This document shows positions 8,107 to 16,419 of a stretch of DNA of 64,000 bases, one piece after another. This stretch comes from Solwaraspora sp. WMMD1047 (GTDB lineage Bacteria > Actinomycetota > Actinomycetes > Mycobacteriales > Micromonosporaceae), in NCBI RefSeq assembly GCF_029626155.1, contig NZ_JARUBL010000001.1, positions 6,848,501-6,912,500 of the forward strand, in the 5' to 3' direction. The stretch's first letter is position 1. Each line of letters starts with the position of its first letter. The position numbers were made by a program, and so were the translations under genes. The notes under the pieces were generated by a model, which did not search any database, was not told the origin of the DNA, and saw only the letters and a list, made by a program, of their open reading frames with translations.

Positions 8107-9582
8107 ATGAGCGATGCCAAGCGGGTCGAGGAGGCGAGGAAGGCGCTGGGCGTGGCGCTGGCGAGGTGGCGCCACGCGCGTGGGTTGACCCAACTGGTCC
8201 TCGCGCGGCGGGTGCCGACATCCCGGACCACCATCGCCGGGGTGGAAGGTGGGCGGCAGTGTCCGGACCGGATCTTCTGGCGGCGATGCGACGTGATTCT
8301 GGGCACCGGTGGCGAGTTGCTGACCGCTCATGACCGGTATTGCCAGCTCAAGCAGCAACTCGACCGGCAACGGATCGATGCCGCGCAGCTGCGGCGGTGG
8401 GGCGAAGCTGAGGGTGGCCCTTCATCGGCCGGCGATCACGGTGGCCGCAGGCTCGCGGCTGCTCCACCGCTGCACGCCGACGCTGGGCCGGCTAGCGTTG
8501 TGGAATTTGCGTCCCGATTCGCCGACACGCGCGGCGAGGACCGTGACAGTGCCGGTGCGGCTACCCTTGCGATCATGGCCGGCGGACAGGCTTTCTCGTT
8601 CCCGTTGAGCCGTAGGGTGCTGTTCGAGATCGCCGCGGGCCTGACCACCCTCGGGGTCGTCAACGGCACGGATGCAGCGCCGCAGGGGGCCGTCGACCCC
8701 GCGGTTGTCGGGCACTTCGCACAGTTGCGCGCGTTCCTGGTGCGGGCCGACGACCGGCTGGGCGGCTCCACCATCCTGTCGACCGTCGAGCAGCAGATCG
8801 CCCTGATCGCGCTCCTGCGCCGTCAGGCACGCGGGCAACTTCGTGACCAACTCCTCAGCGCCGAGGCGCGCTGGAGCGAGTTCGGCGGCTGGCTCAGTGA
8901 CGACCTCGGCGACCGGACGGCCGGTGAGCGGTGGCTGGACCGGGCGGCCAGCATCGCGCAGGAAGCCGATGATCGGGAGTTCAGCGCGTACGTGCTGGCC
9001 CGCAGGGCGCAGCGGATGGTCGGCGGCGGCGATGAGGACCGCGTCGTCGGGCTCGCCCAGGCGGCATCGCGCGTCCCGGACGCGCCTGTGCTCGTGCGCG
9101 CGTTCGCCGCCGTCCAGCAGGCGCACGGCCACGCCATCGCCGGGGACTCCACCGCGTTCCAGGCCGGCATCGAACGGGCCCGCGCCCTCGTCGCGACCGC
9201 CCCTGTGCCCGGCGACAGCGACGGCGACCCGCTCGGTTCCTTCTGCACCCCGCCGTACCTGGCGGCGCAGGAAGGCGAAGGATGGCTACGCCTCGACCAG
9301 CCACGCAGAGCCATCGACAGTTTCACCACGGCCGTCAACCAGTGGCCCGACCGCTACCGGCGGGAACGCGGCGTGTACCTGTCCCGTACCGCACACGCCT
9401 ACCTGGCAGCCTCCGAACCCGACCAGGCCGCCACCGTCGCGACCGAGGCGCTGACCCTGGCGGCCACCACCGGCTCCGCGCGCGCCCACCGCAACGTCAC
9501 CGCCCTGGCCCCACGACTGGCAGCCTTCGCCAACCGGCCGCAGGTACGGCACCTCCTCGACCACCTGGCCGCGACCGGATGA
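8107..9582 (+). CDS. XRE-family helix-turn-helix regulator with C-terminal TPR-like domain
   Basis: Regulator of 491 aa. Residues about 8-70 are an XRE/Cro HTH (LGVALARWRHARGLTQLVLA, then TSRTTIAGVEGGRQCPDRIF). The C-terminal 250 residues are Ala-rich paired helices, for example GEGWLRLDQPRRAIDSFTTA and SRTAHAYLAASEPDQAATVA, typical of the TPR ligand or peptide-sensing part of actinomycete regulators. ATG at 8107 has GCGGAG just upstream. Its stop overlaps the start of the PfkB kinase by 4 bp, so the two are co-expressed, and it is divergent from the five-gene arm. Most likely the cassette's own regulator. Confidence 0.85.
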   Translation: MSDAKRVEEARKALGVALARWRHARGLTQLVLARRVPTSRTTIAGVEGGRQCPDRIFWRRCDVILGTGGELLTAHDRYCQLKQQLDRQRIDAAQLRRWGEAEGGPSSAGDHGGRRLAAAPPLHADAGPASVVEFASRFADTRGEDRDSAGAATLAIMAGGQAFSFPLSRRVLFEIAAGLTTLGVVNGTDAAPQGAVDPAVVGHFAQLRAFLVRADDRLGGSTILSTVEQQIALIALLRRQARGQLRDQLLSAEARWSEFGGWLSDDLGDRTAGERWLDRAASIAQEADDREFSAYVLARRAQRMVGGGDEDRVVGLAQAASRVPDAPVLVRAFAAVQQAHGHAIAGDSTAFQAGIERARALVATAPVPGDSDGDPLGSFCTPPYLAAQEGEGWLRLDQPRRAIDSFTTAVNQWPDRYRRERGVYLSRTAHAYLAASEPDQAATVATEALTLAATTGSARAHRNVTALAPRLAAFANRPQVRHLLDHLAATG

Positions 9583-10457
9583 CCCACCCACCACCCGACG
9601 ACAGCCACCAGCGGGCACCGCACGTCGTCGTCATCGGGCGCGCCAACATCGACATCACCGTCCGGATCCCCCACCGGCCCGTACCCGGCCGCACCACGTT
9701 CGCCTCAGCGCCGGCCACCACCACCGCCGGTGGCAAGAGCCTCAACCAGGCCCTGGCCGCGCGGCGGGCGGGCGCGCACGTCAGCCTCATCAGCAACGCC
9801 GGCGCCGACCACTGGGGCGCCTTCCTGAGACAGACCCTCACCGACGCCGCCATCGACACAACGTTCTTCCAGCTCATCCCGTCCGCACCGACCGGCATCG
9901 CGATCGTCGAGGTTACCCCCGACGCCGAAAACCACATCGTCCTCGCCCTCCCACCGGCGACCGAACTCACCGCCGCCCACATACACGACGCCCTGCCGAC
10001 ACTGCGGGCACCGGTCGTGGTCACCCAACTCGACATCCACCCCGAAGCCGTCGACGCGGTACTGCGCCACCACCACGCCGAGATCCTGATCGGCAACCTC
10101 GTCCCACACCCGGCCCTGGAATCGGACGCGCTGGCGGCGCTCGACATCCTCGTCGCCAACGAACACGAAACCGCCGCCATCCTCGGCCGGCACCACACCG
10201 ACCCCACCACCGCCGCCGACCACCTCCGCGCACTCGGCCCCCGAACTGCCATCGTCACCGCAGGCCACCGCGGCGCCGCCTACAGCAACCCCCACCACAC
10301 CGGCCTCATCACCCCACCCCCCACCCACGCCACCAACACCACCGGCGCAGGCGACGTCCTCCTCGGCACCCTCGCCACACGCCTCGCCCAACACACCCCA
10401 CTACCGCACGCCATCAACGACGCCGTCACCGCCGCCACCAAGCACGTCGCCGACTAG
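9579..10457 (+). CDS. PfkB-family carbohydrate/nucleoside kinase
   Basis: Ribokinase-like kinase of 292 aa. It shows VIGRANIDITVRIPHRPVPG, the GGKSLNQALAARRAGAHVS motif near the N-terminus (compare GGKGANQA of ribokinase) and NTTGAGDVLLG near residue 260, with the catalytic Asp in GAGD. The ATG overlaps the regulator stop by 4 bp. Codon use in its second half is odd: the coding strand is extremely C-rich and G-poor (runs of CACCACC-type codons) compared with the downstream genes. Substrate unknown; a sugar, cyclitol or nucleoside fits both the fold and the neighbours. Confidence 0.87.
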   Translation: MTHPPPDDSHQRAPHVVVIGRANIDITVRIPHRPVPGRTTFASAPATTTAGGKSLNQALAARRAGAHVSLISNAGADHWGAFLRQTLTDAAIDTTFFQLIPSAPTGIAIVEVTPDAENHIVLALPPATELTAAHIHDALPTLRAPVVVTQLDIHPEAVDAVLRHHHAEILIGNLVPHPALESDALAALDILVANEHETAAILGRHHTDPTTAADHLRALGPRTAIVTAGHRGAAYSNPHHTGLITPPPTHATNTTGAGDVLLGTLATRLAQHTPLPHAINDAVTAATKHVAD

Positions 10458-10618
10458 AGGTCGCACGAGCACCTCGGTGTGGAATCCCAATCGGCCCAAC
10501 GCTGTATTCTCATCACGTCGCCGAGCAGGCTGGGGTAAGGGCAGCAACATCGGCGTCGTCCGCGCAGGAACCGGAGGGCGGGTTGTTGTGCTCCCGGCGC
10601 TCGTTTGGGCAGCCTGCG

Positions 10619-10624
10619 TAACCT
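10619..10624 (+). promoter_or_regulatory. -10 hexamer (leaderless)
   Basis: TAACCT lies exactly 6 nt before the GTG at 10631 and no ribosome-binding site is visible, which fits a leaderless transcript beginning at or next to the start codon. Confidence 0.5.
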
Positions 10625-10630
10625 GGAGCC

Positions 10631-10897
10631 GTGCCCATCCCGTCGAACTCGCCACTTACGCCGCAGCCTCGACCCGAGCCGCTCGACCCGCCGATGGTGC
10701 CGTTCGCGGTCGGCGGCACCCTGGTCTGGGCCGTGGCCGGGCTGGTGCTGCTGCTGTTCTTCCGGGACTGGCTCACCGCACACGGGCACCAGAACTGGCT
10801 CGGCATCTGCCTCGCCGGTTTCCTGCTCGGCTTCCCCGGGCTGGCCGTGATGCTCCGGCACGACGCCCACCGCCGCCGCCGACGCACCGGCAACTGA
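10631..10897 (+). CDS. DUF2530 membrane protein
   Basis: Small inner-membrane protein of 88 aa. A Pro-rich N-terminus (PQPRPEPLDPP) leads into two transmembrane helices (VGGTLVWAVAGLVLLLFF and LGICLAGFLLGFPGLAVML), then an Arg-rich cytoplasmic tail (RHDAHRRRRRTGN). This architecture and the PFAVGGTLVW segment match the actinobacterial DUF2530 family, whose function is unknown. GTG start with a -10 hexamer 6 nt upstream. It faces DUF3027, encoded convergently 62 bp away. Confidence 0.82.
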   Translation: MPIPSNSPLTPQPRPEPLDPPMVPFAVGGTLVWAVAGLVLLLFFRDWLTAHGHQNWLGICLAGFLLGFPGLAVMLRHDAHRRRRRTGN

Positions 10898-10959
10898 CCG
10901 ACTCACCCGCCCGGCGCGGGCCAACGTCACCTATGGCGTGGGCCAGCAGCGGCCGTGGT

Positions 10960-11781
10960 TCAGCTGTGGCCGTACGGCTCCGCCGGCTCGTCGGCCTCGA
11001 CCGAACCGGCCGGGCGGCTGACCGAGACCGCCTCCACCGCGCTGTCGTCGTAGATGGTCGGCAGCTCCTCCACCGGGACCTCCGGGGGCGCCGTCAGCGT
11101 CTCGGAGTGGGCGCCGCAGCCGTGGTCGGCGCTCACCGCCCGGCCGTCGTCGGGGGCGTAGTAGTTCCCGCAGACCCCGAAGATCTGCCGCATCGAACCG
11201 GCCAGCGGCAGGTAGAACCCGCAGGAACCGCAGCGGGCCGGCCGGGGTGCCGCCATCGAGATCGGCGCGGCGGGGCCGTGGTCGCCGTCGTACCACCGCT
11301 GCGCGGTGTCCATCCGGCCCTCCCGGGAGAGCACCCGGGGCCGACCCAGCCCCAGCTCCCAGGCGGTCTCCTCGACCGCCGGGTCGTCGGAGAGCAGGTA
11401 GCCCGGCGCGAGTCGCTCGTCGTCCTCCGGGGTCGGCATCAGGTCGCCGACCCCCAGGTCGCCCGGCTGCAGCCGCTCCTGCCAGGGCAGCCAGCTCGGC
11501 GCGAGCAGGGCGTCGGGGCCGGGCAGCAGCACCGTCTCGCAGACGGTGACCTGCTTGCTGCGGGCCACCCGGGTGACCGTGACCGCCCAGCGCCAGCCCC
11601 GGTAGCCGGCCAACAGGCACTCGAAGAGGTGGGTCACCAACCGCTCGCCCTCGGCCACCGCGGTCAGGTGCTCGCCGACGTCGGCGTCGTCCACCTCCGT
11701 AATGCCGGAGCGCGCCACCTCGACCGCGGCGGCACAGACCTGATCGAGACGAGCTGCGCGCACGGTGGTGCTCCTGGTCAT
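10960..11781 (-). CDS. DUF3027 domain protein
   Basis: Actinobacterial DUF3027 protein of 273 aa, function unknown. The opening TTVRAARLDQVCAAAVEVAR and the tract AGYRGWRWAVTVTRVAR are family hallmarks. A C-terminal Cys cluster (CGSCGFYLP, then CGNYYAP and HGCGAH) looks like a zinc-binding site. The acidic C-terminal tail is low complexity. The ATG at 11781 is chosen; another in-frame ATG six codons upstream cannot be excluded. Divergent from the MFS gene at 11885, an arrangement that belongs to the conserved menaquinone neighbourhood. Confidence 0.87.
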   Translation of the reverse strand: MTRSTTVRAARLDQVCAAAVEVARSGITEVDDADVGEHLTAVAEGERLVTHLFECLLAGYRGWRWAVTVTRVARSKQVTVCETVLLPGPDALLAPSWLPWQERLQPGDLGVGDLMPTPEDDERLAPGYLLSDDPAVEETAWELGLGRPRVLSREGRMDTAQRWYDGDHGPAAPISMAAPRPARCGSCGFYLPLAGSMRQIFGVCGNYYAPDDGRAVSADHGCGAHSETLTAPPEVPVEELPTIYDDSAVEAVSVSRPAGSVEADEPAEPYGHS

Positions 11782-11884
11782 CCGGCCATTGTTCCCCATC
11801 CCCCGCGACCGGTCACGGCGACTCCCCCGCGAGTAAGTCGGGCCACCGCCGACGACCGTCGCCGGGATGGGCGAGGATGGGGGT

Positions 11885-13579
11885 ATGTCTGTGCTCGGCC
11901 GTACCGTGGGGACGGCCATCCGGAGCGTACGCCTGCTGCTGCGGGGGTCCGTCGGCAGCGGACGCTGGATGGCCCGCCGGGTCGGCCGGGTCCGGGAGAA
12001 GGGCGCCGCCGGCGAGACCGGCATGATGCGCCTGTTCGACCTGCACGCCGTCTCCTGCGCCGGCGACACCCTGATCACCATCGGGCTGGCCGGGACGATC
12101 TTCTTCAACGCCCCGGTCGGTGAGGCGCGCAGCAAGGTGGCCCTCTACCTGCTGGTCACCATGGTCCCGTTCGCGCTGCTCGCCCCCGTCGTCGGCCCGC
12201 TGCTCGACCACTTCCGGCACGGCCGCCGGTACGCGCTGGCCGCCACCATGCTCGGTCGGGCCTTCCTGGCCTGGATGATCTCGGACTACATCCACGGCTT
12301 CGGGCTCTACCCGGCCGCGTTCGGTGTGCTCGCGCTCTCCCGGGCGTACGGCGTCGCCCGGTCGGCGGCCGTCCCCCGGCTGCTGCCGGCGGGCCTCGGG
12401 TTGTCCCAGGCCGGCGCCCGGGCCAGCCTCTACGGCACCATCGCCGGGGCGGTGGTGGCGCCGCTCGGCCTGGCCGCGTTCTGGTTCGGCCCGCAGTGGC
12501 CGCTCCGGGTCGCCTCGGTGATCTTCCTGGTCGGCATGGTGATCGCGCTGCGGTTGCCGCCCCGGGCCGATTCCGACCCGCCGGAGACCGTGCCCAGTCC
12601 GCTGCGCGCCATCCTGACCCGGGGTGGCCGGGGCGAGAAGGTGCTGGGTCGGGGCGAACCGTCCGGCCGACTGGTGATCGCCACCCTGGTCGGGGCGGCC
12701 AGCCTCCGGGCGCTCTACGGGTTCCTGCTGCTCTACCTCGCGTTCGCGATCAAGGCCGGTGACCTCGACACCGACCTGTTCGGCCGGGAGCTCAGCGCCG
12801 AGGCGGCCCTCGGCGTGGTCGGCGGCGCGCTGGCCGCCGGTACCTTCCTGGCCACCGCCGTCGGCACCCGGCTGCGCATCCCGTACCCGGCGGCGTTGCA
12901 GTCCAGCGGCATGATCATCGTCGCCGGGGTGGGGGTGCTGGCCACGCTGCGCTTCTCGCTGCTGATGGTGACCGTGCTCTGCCTGGTCACGGCGATCATC
13001 AGCGGCCTCGGCAAGCTGGCCGTGGACGTCTCGATCCAGGAACGGGTCCGGGAGCGGCTGCGGGCCAGCTCGTTCGCGCACTCGGAGACCGTGTTGATGC
13101 TCGCCTTCGTGGCCGGCGGCGCGCTCGGCCTGATCCCGTTCCCCGGCCAGGTCGGCATCGGGGTGGCCGCCGGCTTCGGCGCGCTCGCCGCCGTACGCGG
13201 TCTGATCGTCGCCGGCCGGCTACGCGGCGAGAAGCTCAACGGCCGCGCCGGGTCGGACCACGACCAGGAACCACTGGCCCGTGATCTGTCCCGCCAGCCG
13301 GACGGCGACCCGGTGCCCGTATCCCCCGCACCGGCCCGGCAGCGGCCCGCCCCGGACCGGTCCGCTGGCCGACGCCCGGCCGCCGGGCCGACCAGCCCGA
13401 CCGCCCGGCCGACCAGCCCGGCCGCGCCGGCCAGCCCGGCCACGGCTTCGGGGGCGGCGGGCGTCGGGGCCGACGACGAACAGCTGGCGCCGCCCGGTTA
13501 CCACATCTACCGGCCCTCGTCGGCCGGTCGCGGCGCCGGCCAGGACGACGAGAACTCCCGCCGGGAGCCGAGCAGTTGA
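11885..13579 (+). CDS. MFS transporter-like membrane protein
   Basis: Integral membrane protein of 564 aa with about ten to twelve hydrophobic segments. It resembles the MFS permeases encoded next to mqnB in actinomycetes. After a basic N-terminal stretch comes MRLFDLHAVSCAGDTLITIG, and later VGPLLDHFRHGRRYALAATM. The last 120 residues are a Pro/Ala/Thr-rich cytoplasmic tail with repeated TSPTARPTSPAAPASP-type sequence. ATG at 11885, with GAGG about 7 nt upstream; a second ATG 18 nt earlier is possible. Its stop overlaps the TTG start of mqnB. Transport substrate unknown. Confidence 0.83.
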   Translation: MSVLGRTVGTAIRSVRLLLRGSVGSGRWMARRVGRVREKGAAGETGMMRLFDLHAVSCAGDTLITIGLAGTIFFNAPVGEARSKVALYLLVTMVPFALLAPVVGPLLDHFRHGRRYALAATMLGRAFLAWMISDYIHGFGLYPAAFGVLALSRAYGVARSAAVPRLLPAGLGLSQAGARASLYGTIAGAVVAPLGLAAFWFGPQWPLRVASVIFLVGMVIALRLPPRADSDPPETVPSPLRAILTRGGRGEKVLGRGEPSGRLVIATLVGAASLRALYGFLLLYLAFAIKAGDLDTDLFGRELSAEAALGVVGGALAAGTFLATAVGTRLRIPYPAALQSSGMIIVAGVGVLATLRFSLLMVTVLCLVTAIISGLGKLAVDVSIQERVRERLRASSFAHSETVLMLAFVAGGALGLIPFPGQVGIGVAAGFGALAAVRGLIVAGRLRGEKLNGRAGSDHDQEPLARDLSRQPDGDPVPVSPAPARQRPAPDRSAGRRPAAGPTSPTARPTSPAAPASPATASGAAGVGADDEQLAPPGYHIYRPSSAGRGAGQDDENSRREPSS

Positions 13580-14256
13580 GCCCGCCGGAGCCGGCGTCCG
13601 TCCTGGTGGTCACCGCCGTGCCGGCCGAGGCGCGGGCCGTCCGCACCGGCCTGGACGGCGCCGGGCTGACCGCCGAGACCTGGTCGGTCGTACCGGTCGG
13701 GGTGGGCCCGGCGGCGGCCGCCGCCGGCACCGCCCGGCTGCTGGCGAAGGCGGAGGCCGCCGGCACCGGATACCGGGCGGTGATCAGCGCCGGGGTGGCC
13801 GGCGGCTTCCCCGACCGGGTCGAGGTCGGGACGCTGGTGCTGGCCACCCGCAGCGTCGCCGCCGACCTGGGCGCCGAGTCACCGGACGGTTTCCTCCCCA
13901 TCGACGAGCTCGGCATGACCCCGGAGCAGCTGCGCGGCGGCGGCGCCGTCACCGCCGACCCGACGCTGTCCGGCGCACTGGCCACCGCGCTGCCGTCGGC
14001 CACCGCCGGCGTGATCCTCACCGTCAACACCGTCACCGGCACGGTCCGCACCACGCAGGCCCTGCGCGCCCGGCACCCGGACGCGGTGGCCGAGGCGATG
14101 GAGGGGTACGGGGTGGGCGTGGCCGCCGCCCAGGCCGGGGTGCCCTTCGCCGAGCTGCGGGCGATCTCGAATCCGATCGGCCCCCGAGACCGGGCGGCCT
14201 GGCGGCTCGCCGACGCCCTCGCCGCCCTGACCGAGGCCGCCGCCGCCCTCGCCTGA
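13576..14256 (+). CDS. mqnB: futalosine hydrolase
   Basis: Cleaves futalosine to dehypoxanthinyl futalosine and hypoxanthine in the futalosine route to menaquinone. The 226-aa protein has the nucleosidase fold of the MTA/SAH family: ISAGVAGGFPDRVEVGTLVL, AMEGYGVGVAAA (catalytic/ribose-binding Glu) and AISNPIGPRD (general-acid Asp). The start is a rare TTG overlapping the stop of the MFS gene (TTGA), so translation is probably coupled. In Streptomyces the gene sits beside mqnD; here mqnD is 7 kb away at 21245. Confidence 0.92.
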   Translation: MSPPEPASVLVVTAVPAEARAVRTGLDGAGLTAETWSVVPVGVGPAAAAAGTARLLAKAEAAGTGYRAVISAGVAGGFPDRVEVGTLVLATRSVAADLGAESPDGFLPIDELGMTPEQLRGGGAVTADPTLSGALATALPSATAGVILTVNTVTGTVRTTQALRARHPDAVAEAMEGYGVGVAAAQAGVPFAELRAISNPIGPRDRAAWRLADALAALTEAAAALA

Positions 14257-14262
14257 GCGGTG

Positions 14263-15618
14263 TCACCCCAGCTCGGCGGCCTTGCGCAGCAGCACCGACC
14301 GTTCGCGGGCGTTGCCGCAGAGCCGGGCTGCCAACTCCAGCTCGCGTCGGGCCTCGGCGGTGCGGCCGAGCCGGTGCAGCAGCTCACCGCGCACGCTCGG
14401 CAGCAGGTACGACCCGGCCAGCCGGTCGGTGGCGACCAGTTCGTCCACCATCGCCAGCGCCACCCGCGGCCCGTCCGCCATCGCCACCGCGACCGCCCGG
14501 TTCAGCTCGACGACCGGTGACGGGGCCACCCGGCCGAGCGCCTCGTAGAGCAGCACGATCCGCTCCCAGTCGGTCTCCGGCACCGAGGCCGCCGCCGCGT
14601 GGCAGGAGGCGATCGCCGCCTGCAGGCCGTACGGGCCGAGCCCCCGACCCAGCGCCGAGGCGCGGCCGAGCGCGGCCAGTCCACGGCGGATCGCCGACCG
14701 GTCCCACCGGCGCCGGTCCTGCTCCGCCAGCAGCACCGGCTCGCCGTCCGGCCCGGTGCGGGCGGGAAACCGCGCGGCGGTGAGTTCGCAGAGGGCGAGC
14801 AGCCCGTGCACCTCCGGCTCGTCGGACAGCAACGCCGTAAGCATCCGGGCCAGCCGGATCGCCTCGTACGCGAGTTCCGGCCGCAACAGCCGGTCACCGC
14901 TGGTCGCCGTCGAACCTTCCGTGAAGATCACGTAGAGCACGCTGAGGACGCCGCCGAGCCGGTCCCGCCGCTGCTCGGCCGGCGGCAGCTCGAACGGCAC
15001 TCCCGCCGCGGCGATGGTCTTCTTCGCCCGGGTGATCCGGGCCTGGATCGTCGGCACCGGCACCAGGAACGACCGGGCGATCTCCTCGCTGGTCAGGCCG
15101 CCGACGGCGCGCAGGGTCAGGGCGACCCGGGCCTCGGGCGAGAGCACCGGATGGCAGGCCACGAAGATCAACGCCAGCACGTCGTCGTCGATCCGGTCGG
15201 GGTCCCACGGCAGATCATCCGGATTCTCCCGGTCGGGCACCGCACCGGAGCTGGTCTCACCCTCGACGAGCTGACCGGCGAGCATGGCGTACCGCTGGTC
15301 GAGGGCCGCCCGGCGGCGGAAGCTGTCGATGGCCCGCCGCCGGGCGGCCGACAGCAGCCAGCCGACCGGGTTGGCCGGGATGCCGTCGGTCTCCCAGGCG
15401 ACGAGCGCCGCCGCGACCGCCTCCTGCGCGACGTCCTCGGCCAGCGCGAAGTCCCCGGTGTAGCGGGTCAACGCGCCGACGATCCGGGCCGATTCGATGC
15501 GCCAGACGGCCTCGACGGCCCGCCGCGCCGCCCCGGCCCGCAGCTGGCCGGCCCCCGACCGCCCGGCCTCCGGCGGTCCGTGGTGGGCGGCGGGCGGGTC
15601 GCCCGAGACCGCGCTCAT
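14263..15618 (-). CDS. ECF-type sigma factor with C-terminal extension (ECF42/SigJ-like)
   Basis: RNA polymerase sigma factor of 451 aa. Sigma-2 region around residues 35-95 (LTRYTGDFALAEDVAQEAVA, then NPVGWLLSAARRRAIDSFRR). Sigma-4 region around residues 150-205 (LTLRAVGGLTSEEIARSFLV, then TIQARITRAKKTI). A long DUF6596/TPR-like C-terminal domain carries WERIVLLYEALGRVAPSPVV. This architecture plus an upstream DGPF/YCII partner defines the ECF42-like group, whose C-terminal domain is needed for activity in place of an anti-sigma factor. Its ATG shares one base with the stop of the DGPF gene (TGATG). Confidence 0.9.
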   Translation of the reverse strand: MSAVSGDPPAAHHGPPEAGRSGAGQLRAGAARRAVEAVWRIESARIVGALTRYTGDFALAEDVAQEAVAAALVAWETDGIPANPVGWLLSAARRRAIDSFRRRAALDQRYAMLAGQLVEGETSSGAVPDRENPDDLPWDPDRIDDDVLALIFVACHPVLSPEARVALTLRAVGGLTSEEIARSFLVPVPTIQARITRAKKTIAAAGVPFELPPAEQRRDRLGGVLSVLYVIFTEGSTATSGDRLLRPELAYEAIRLARMLTALLSDEPEVHGLLALCELTAARFPARTGPDGEPVLLAEQDRRRWDRSAIRRGLAALGRASALGRGLGPYGLQAAIASCHAAAASVPETDWERIVLLYEALGRVAPSPVVELNRAVAVAMADGPRVALAMVDELVATDRLAGSYLLPSVRGELLHRLGRTAEARRELELAARLCGNARERSVLLRKAAELG

Positions 15619-16037
15619 CAGAGCTGGCCGGTCCGCTCGCGCCAGGCACGCTCCTTGATGATCCACTCGTTGTCCTGCGGGAACTCGTCGATCGTCGGCA
15701 CCCGGCGGATCTCACACTTCGAGCCGGCCATCGCCGGGATCCGCTTGGCCCACTCGACGGCCTCCTCCTTGGTGGCCACGTCCAACACGTAGAAGCCGCC
15801 GAACAGCTCCTTGGTCTCGCCGTACGGGCCGTCGGTGACCACCGGGGTCTCGCCGCTGAAGTCGACCACGACGCCCTGCGACGGGTCATCGAGCCCTTCG
15901 GCGGCGACCAGTACGCCCGCCTTGATCATCTCGTCGTTGAAGCGCCCCATCGTGTCGAGCATCTCCTCGAACGGCGTCTCCATCATCTTCGCCATCGACT
16001 CGTCGGTGCCCCGCATGATCAGCATGTACTTCGCCAC
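15618..16037 (-). CDS. YCII-related (DGPF-domain) protein
   Basis: DGPF/YCII-related protein of 139 aa, a ferredoxin-like dimeric fold. It opens MAKYMLIMRGTDESMAKMME and has the signature TDGPYGETKELFGGFYVLDV that names the family, ending EWAKRIPAM and a tail rich in charged residues. Such proteins are the constant genomic partners of ECF42-type sigma factors and are thought to be part of the sensing pathway or a target; the biochemical role is unknown. Translationally coupled to the sigma gene. Confidence 0.9.
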   Translation of the reverse strand: MAKYMLIMRGTDESMAKMMETPFEEMLDTMGRFNDEMIKAGVLVAAEGLDDPSQGVVVDFSGETPVVTDGPYGETKELFGGFYVLDVATKEEAVEWAKRIPAMAGSKCEIRRVPTIDEFPQDNEWIIKERAWRERTGQL

Positions 16038-16190
16038 TTGTCCGCTCCTCGTTCGTCAGGTCGCGTCCCGACCCTCTCACCCCAAGGTCGAACGGCCCCG
16101 GACCGGATCGACACGACCCGTCAAAATTCTCGCTGCCAGGCGATCGGCCCCGCGGCCACCGGACGCGGGTCGGGGCTCGATGCTGGAACG

Positions 16191-16383
16191 TACGCTCTTG
16201 CGGTGCAGACGGCTGCCGACCGTCCACTGATCTTCCTTGATGTGGACGGACCGCTGATTCCGTTCCGTTCCCGCGAGGGAGAGCATCGCCGCACCACGGC
16301 CGGGCGTTGCTGCACCGCGTCGGTCCGACACGGGCCTCACGGAGACGGACTTCGCCGCCCTGCACCGCTCGCTCGTCGGATAG
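16191..16383 (+). pseudogene. Remnant of a HAD-like hydrolase gene (internal deletion plus frameshift)
   Basis: A TACGCT hexamer (16191-16196) precedes a GTG at 16203 by 6 nt. The frame then reads RPLIFLDVDGPLIPFRSR, the N-terminal catalytic motif DxDG of a HAD-like family. After about 30 codons it loses meaning. The expected family C-terminus then appears in other frames: RALLHRVGP at about 16307-16333 and TGLTETDFAALHRSLVG ending at TAG 16381-16383. The middle of the enzyme is missing and at least two frame changes are needed, so the gene is dead although its promoter-like element survives. Confidence 0.7.
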
Positions 16384-16419
16384 TCCCGGCGAAACGGCAC
16401 TGAGCGCGACGGGTCGGAC

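Noticed and set aside
4232-10457. Complete antibiotic biosynthetic cluster
   Set aside because: No carrier protein, PKS/NRPS module, cyclase such as 2-deoxy-scyllo-inosose synthase, glycosyltransferase or resistance gene is present, so only a small pathway is claimed.
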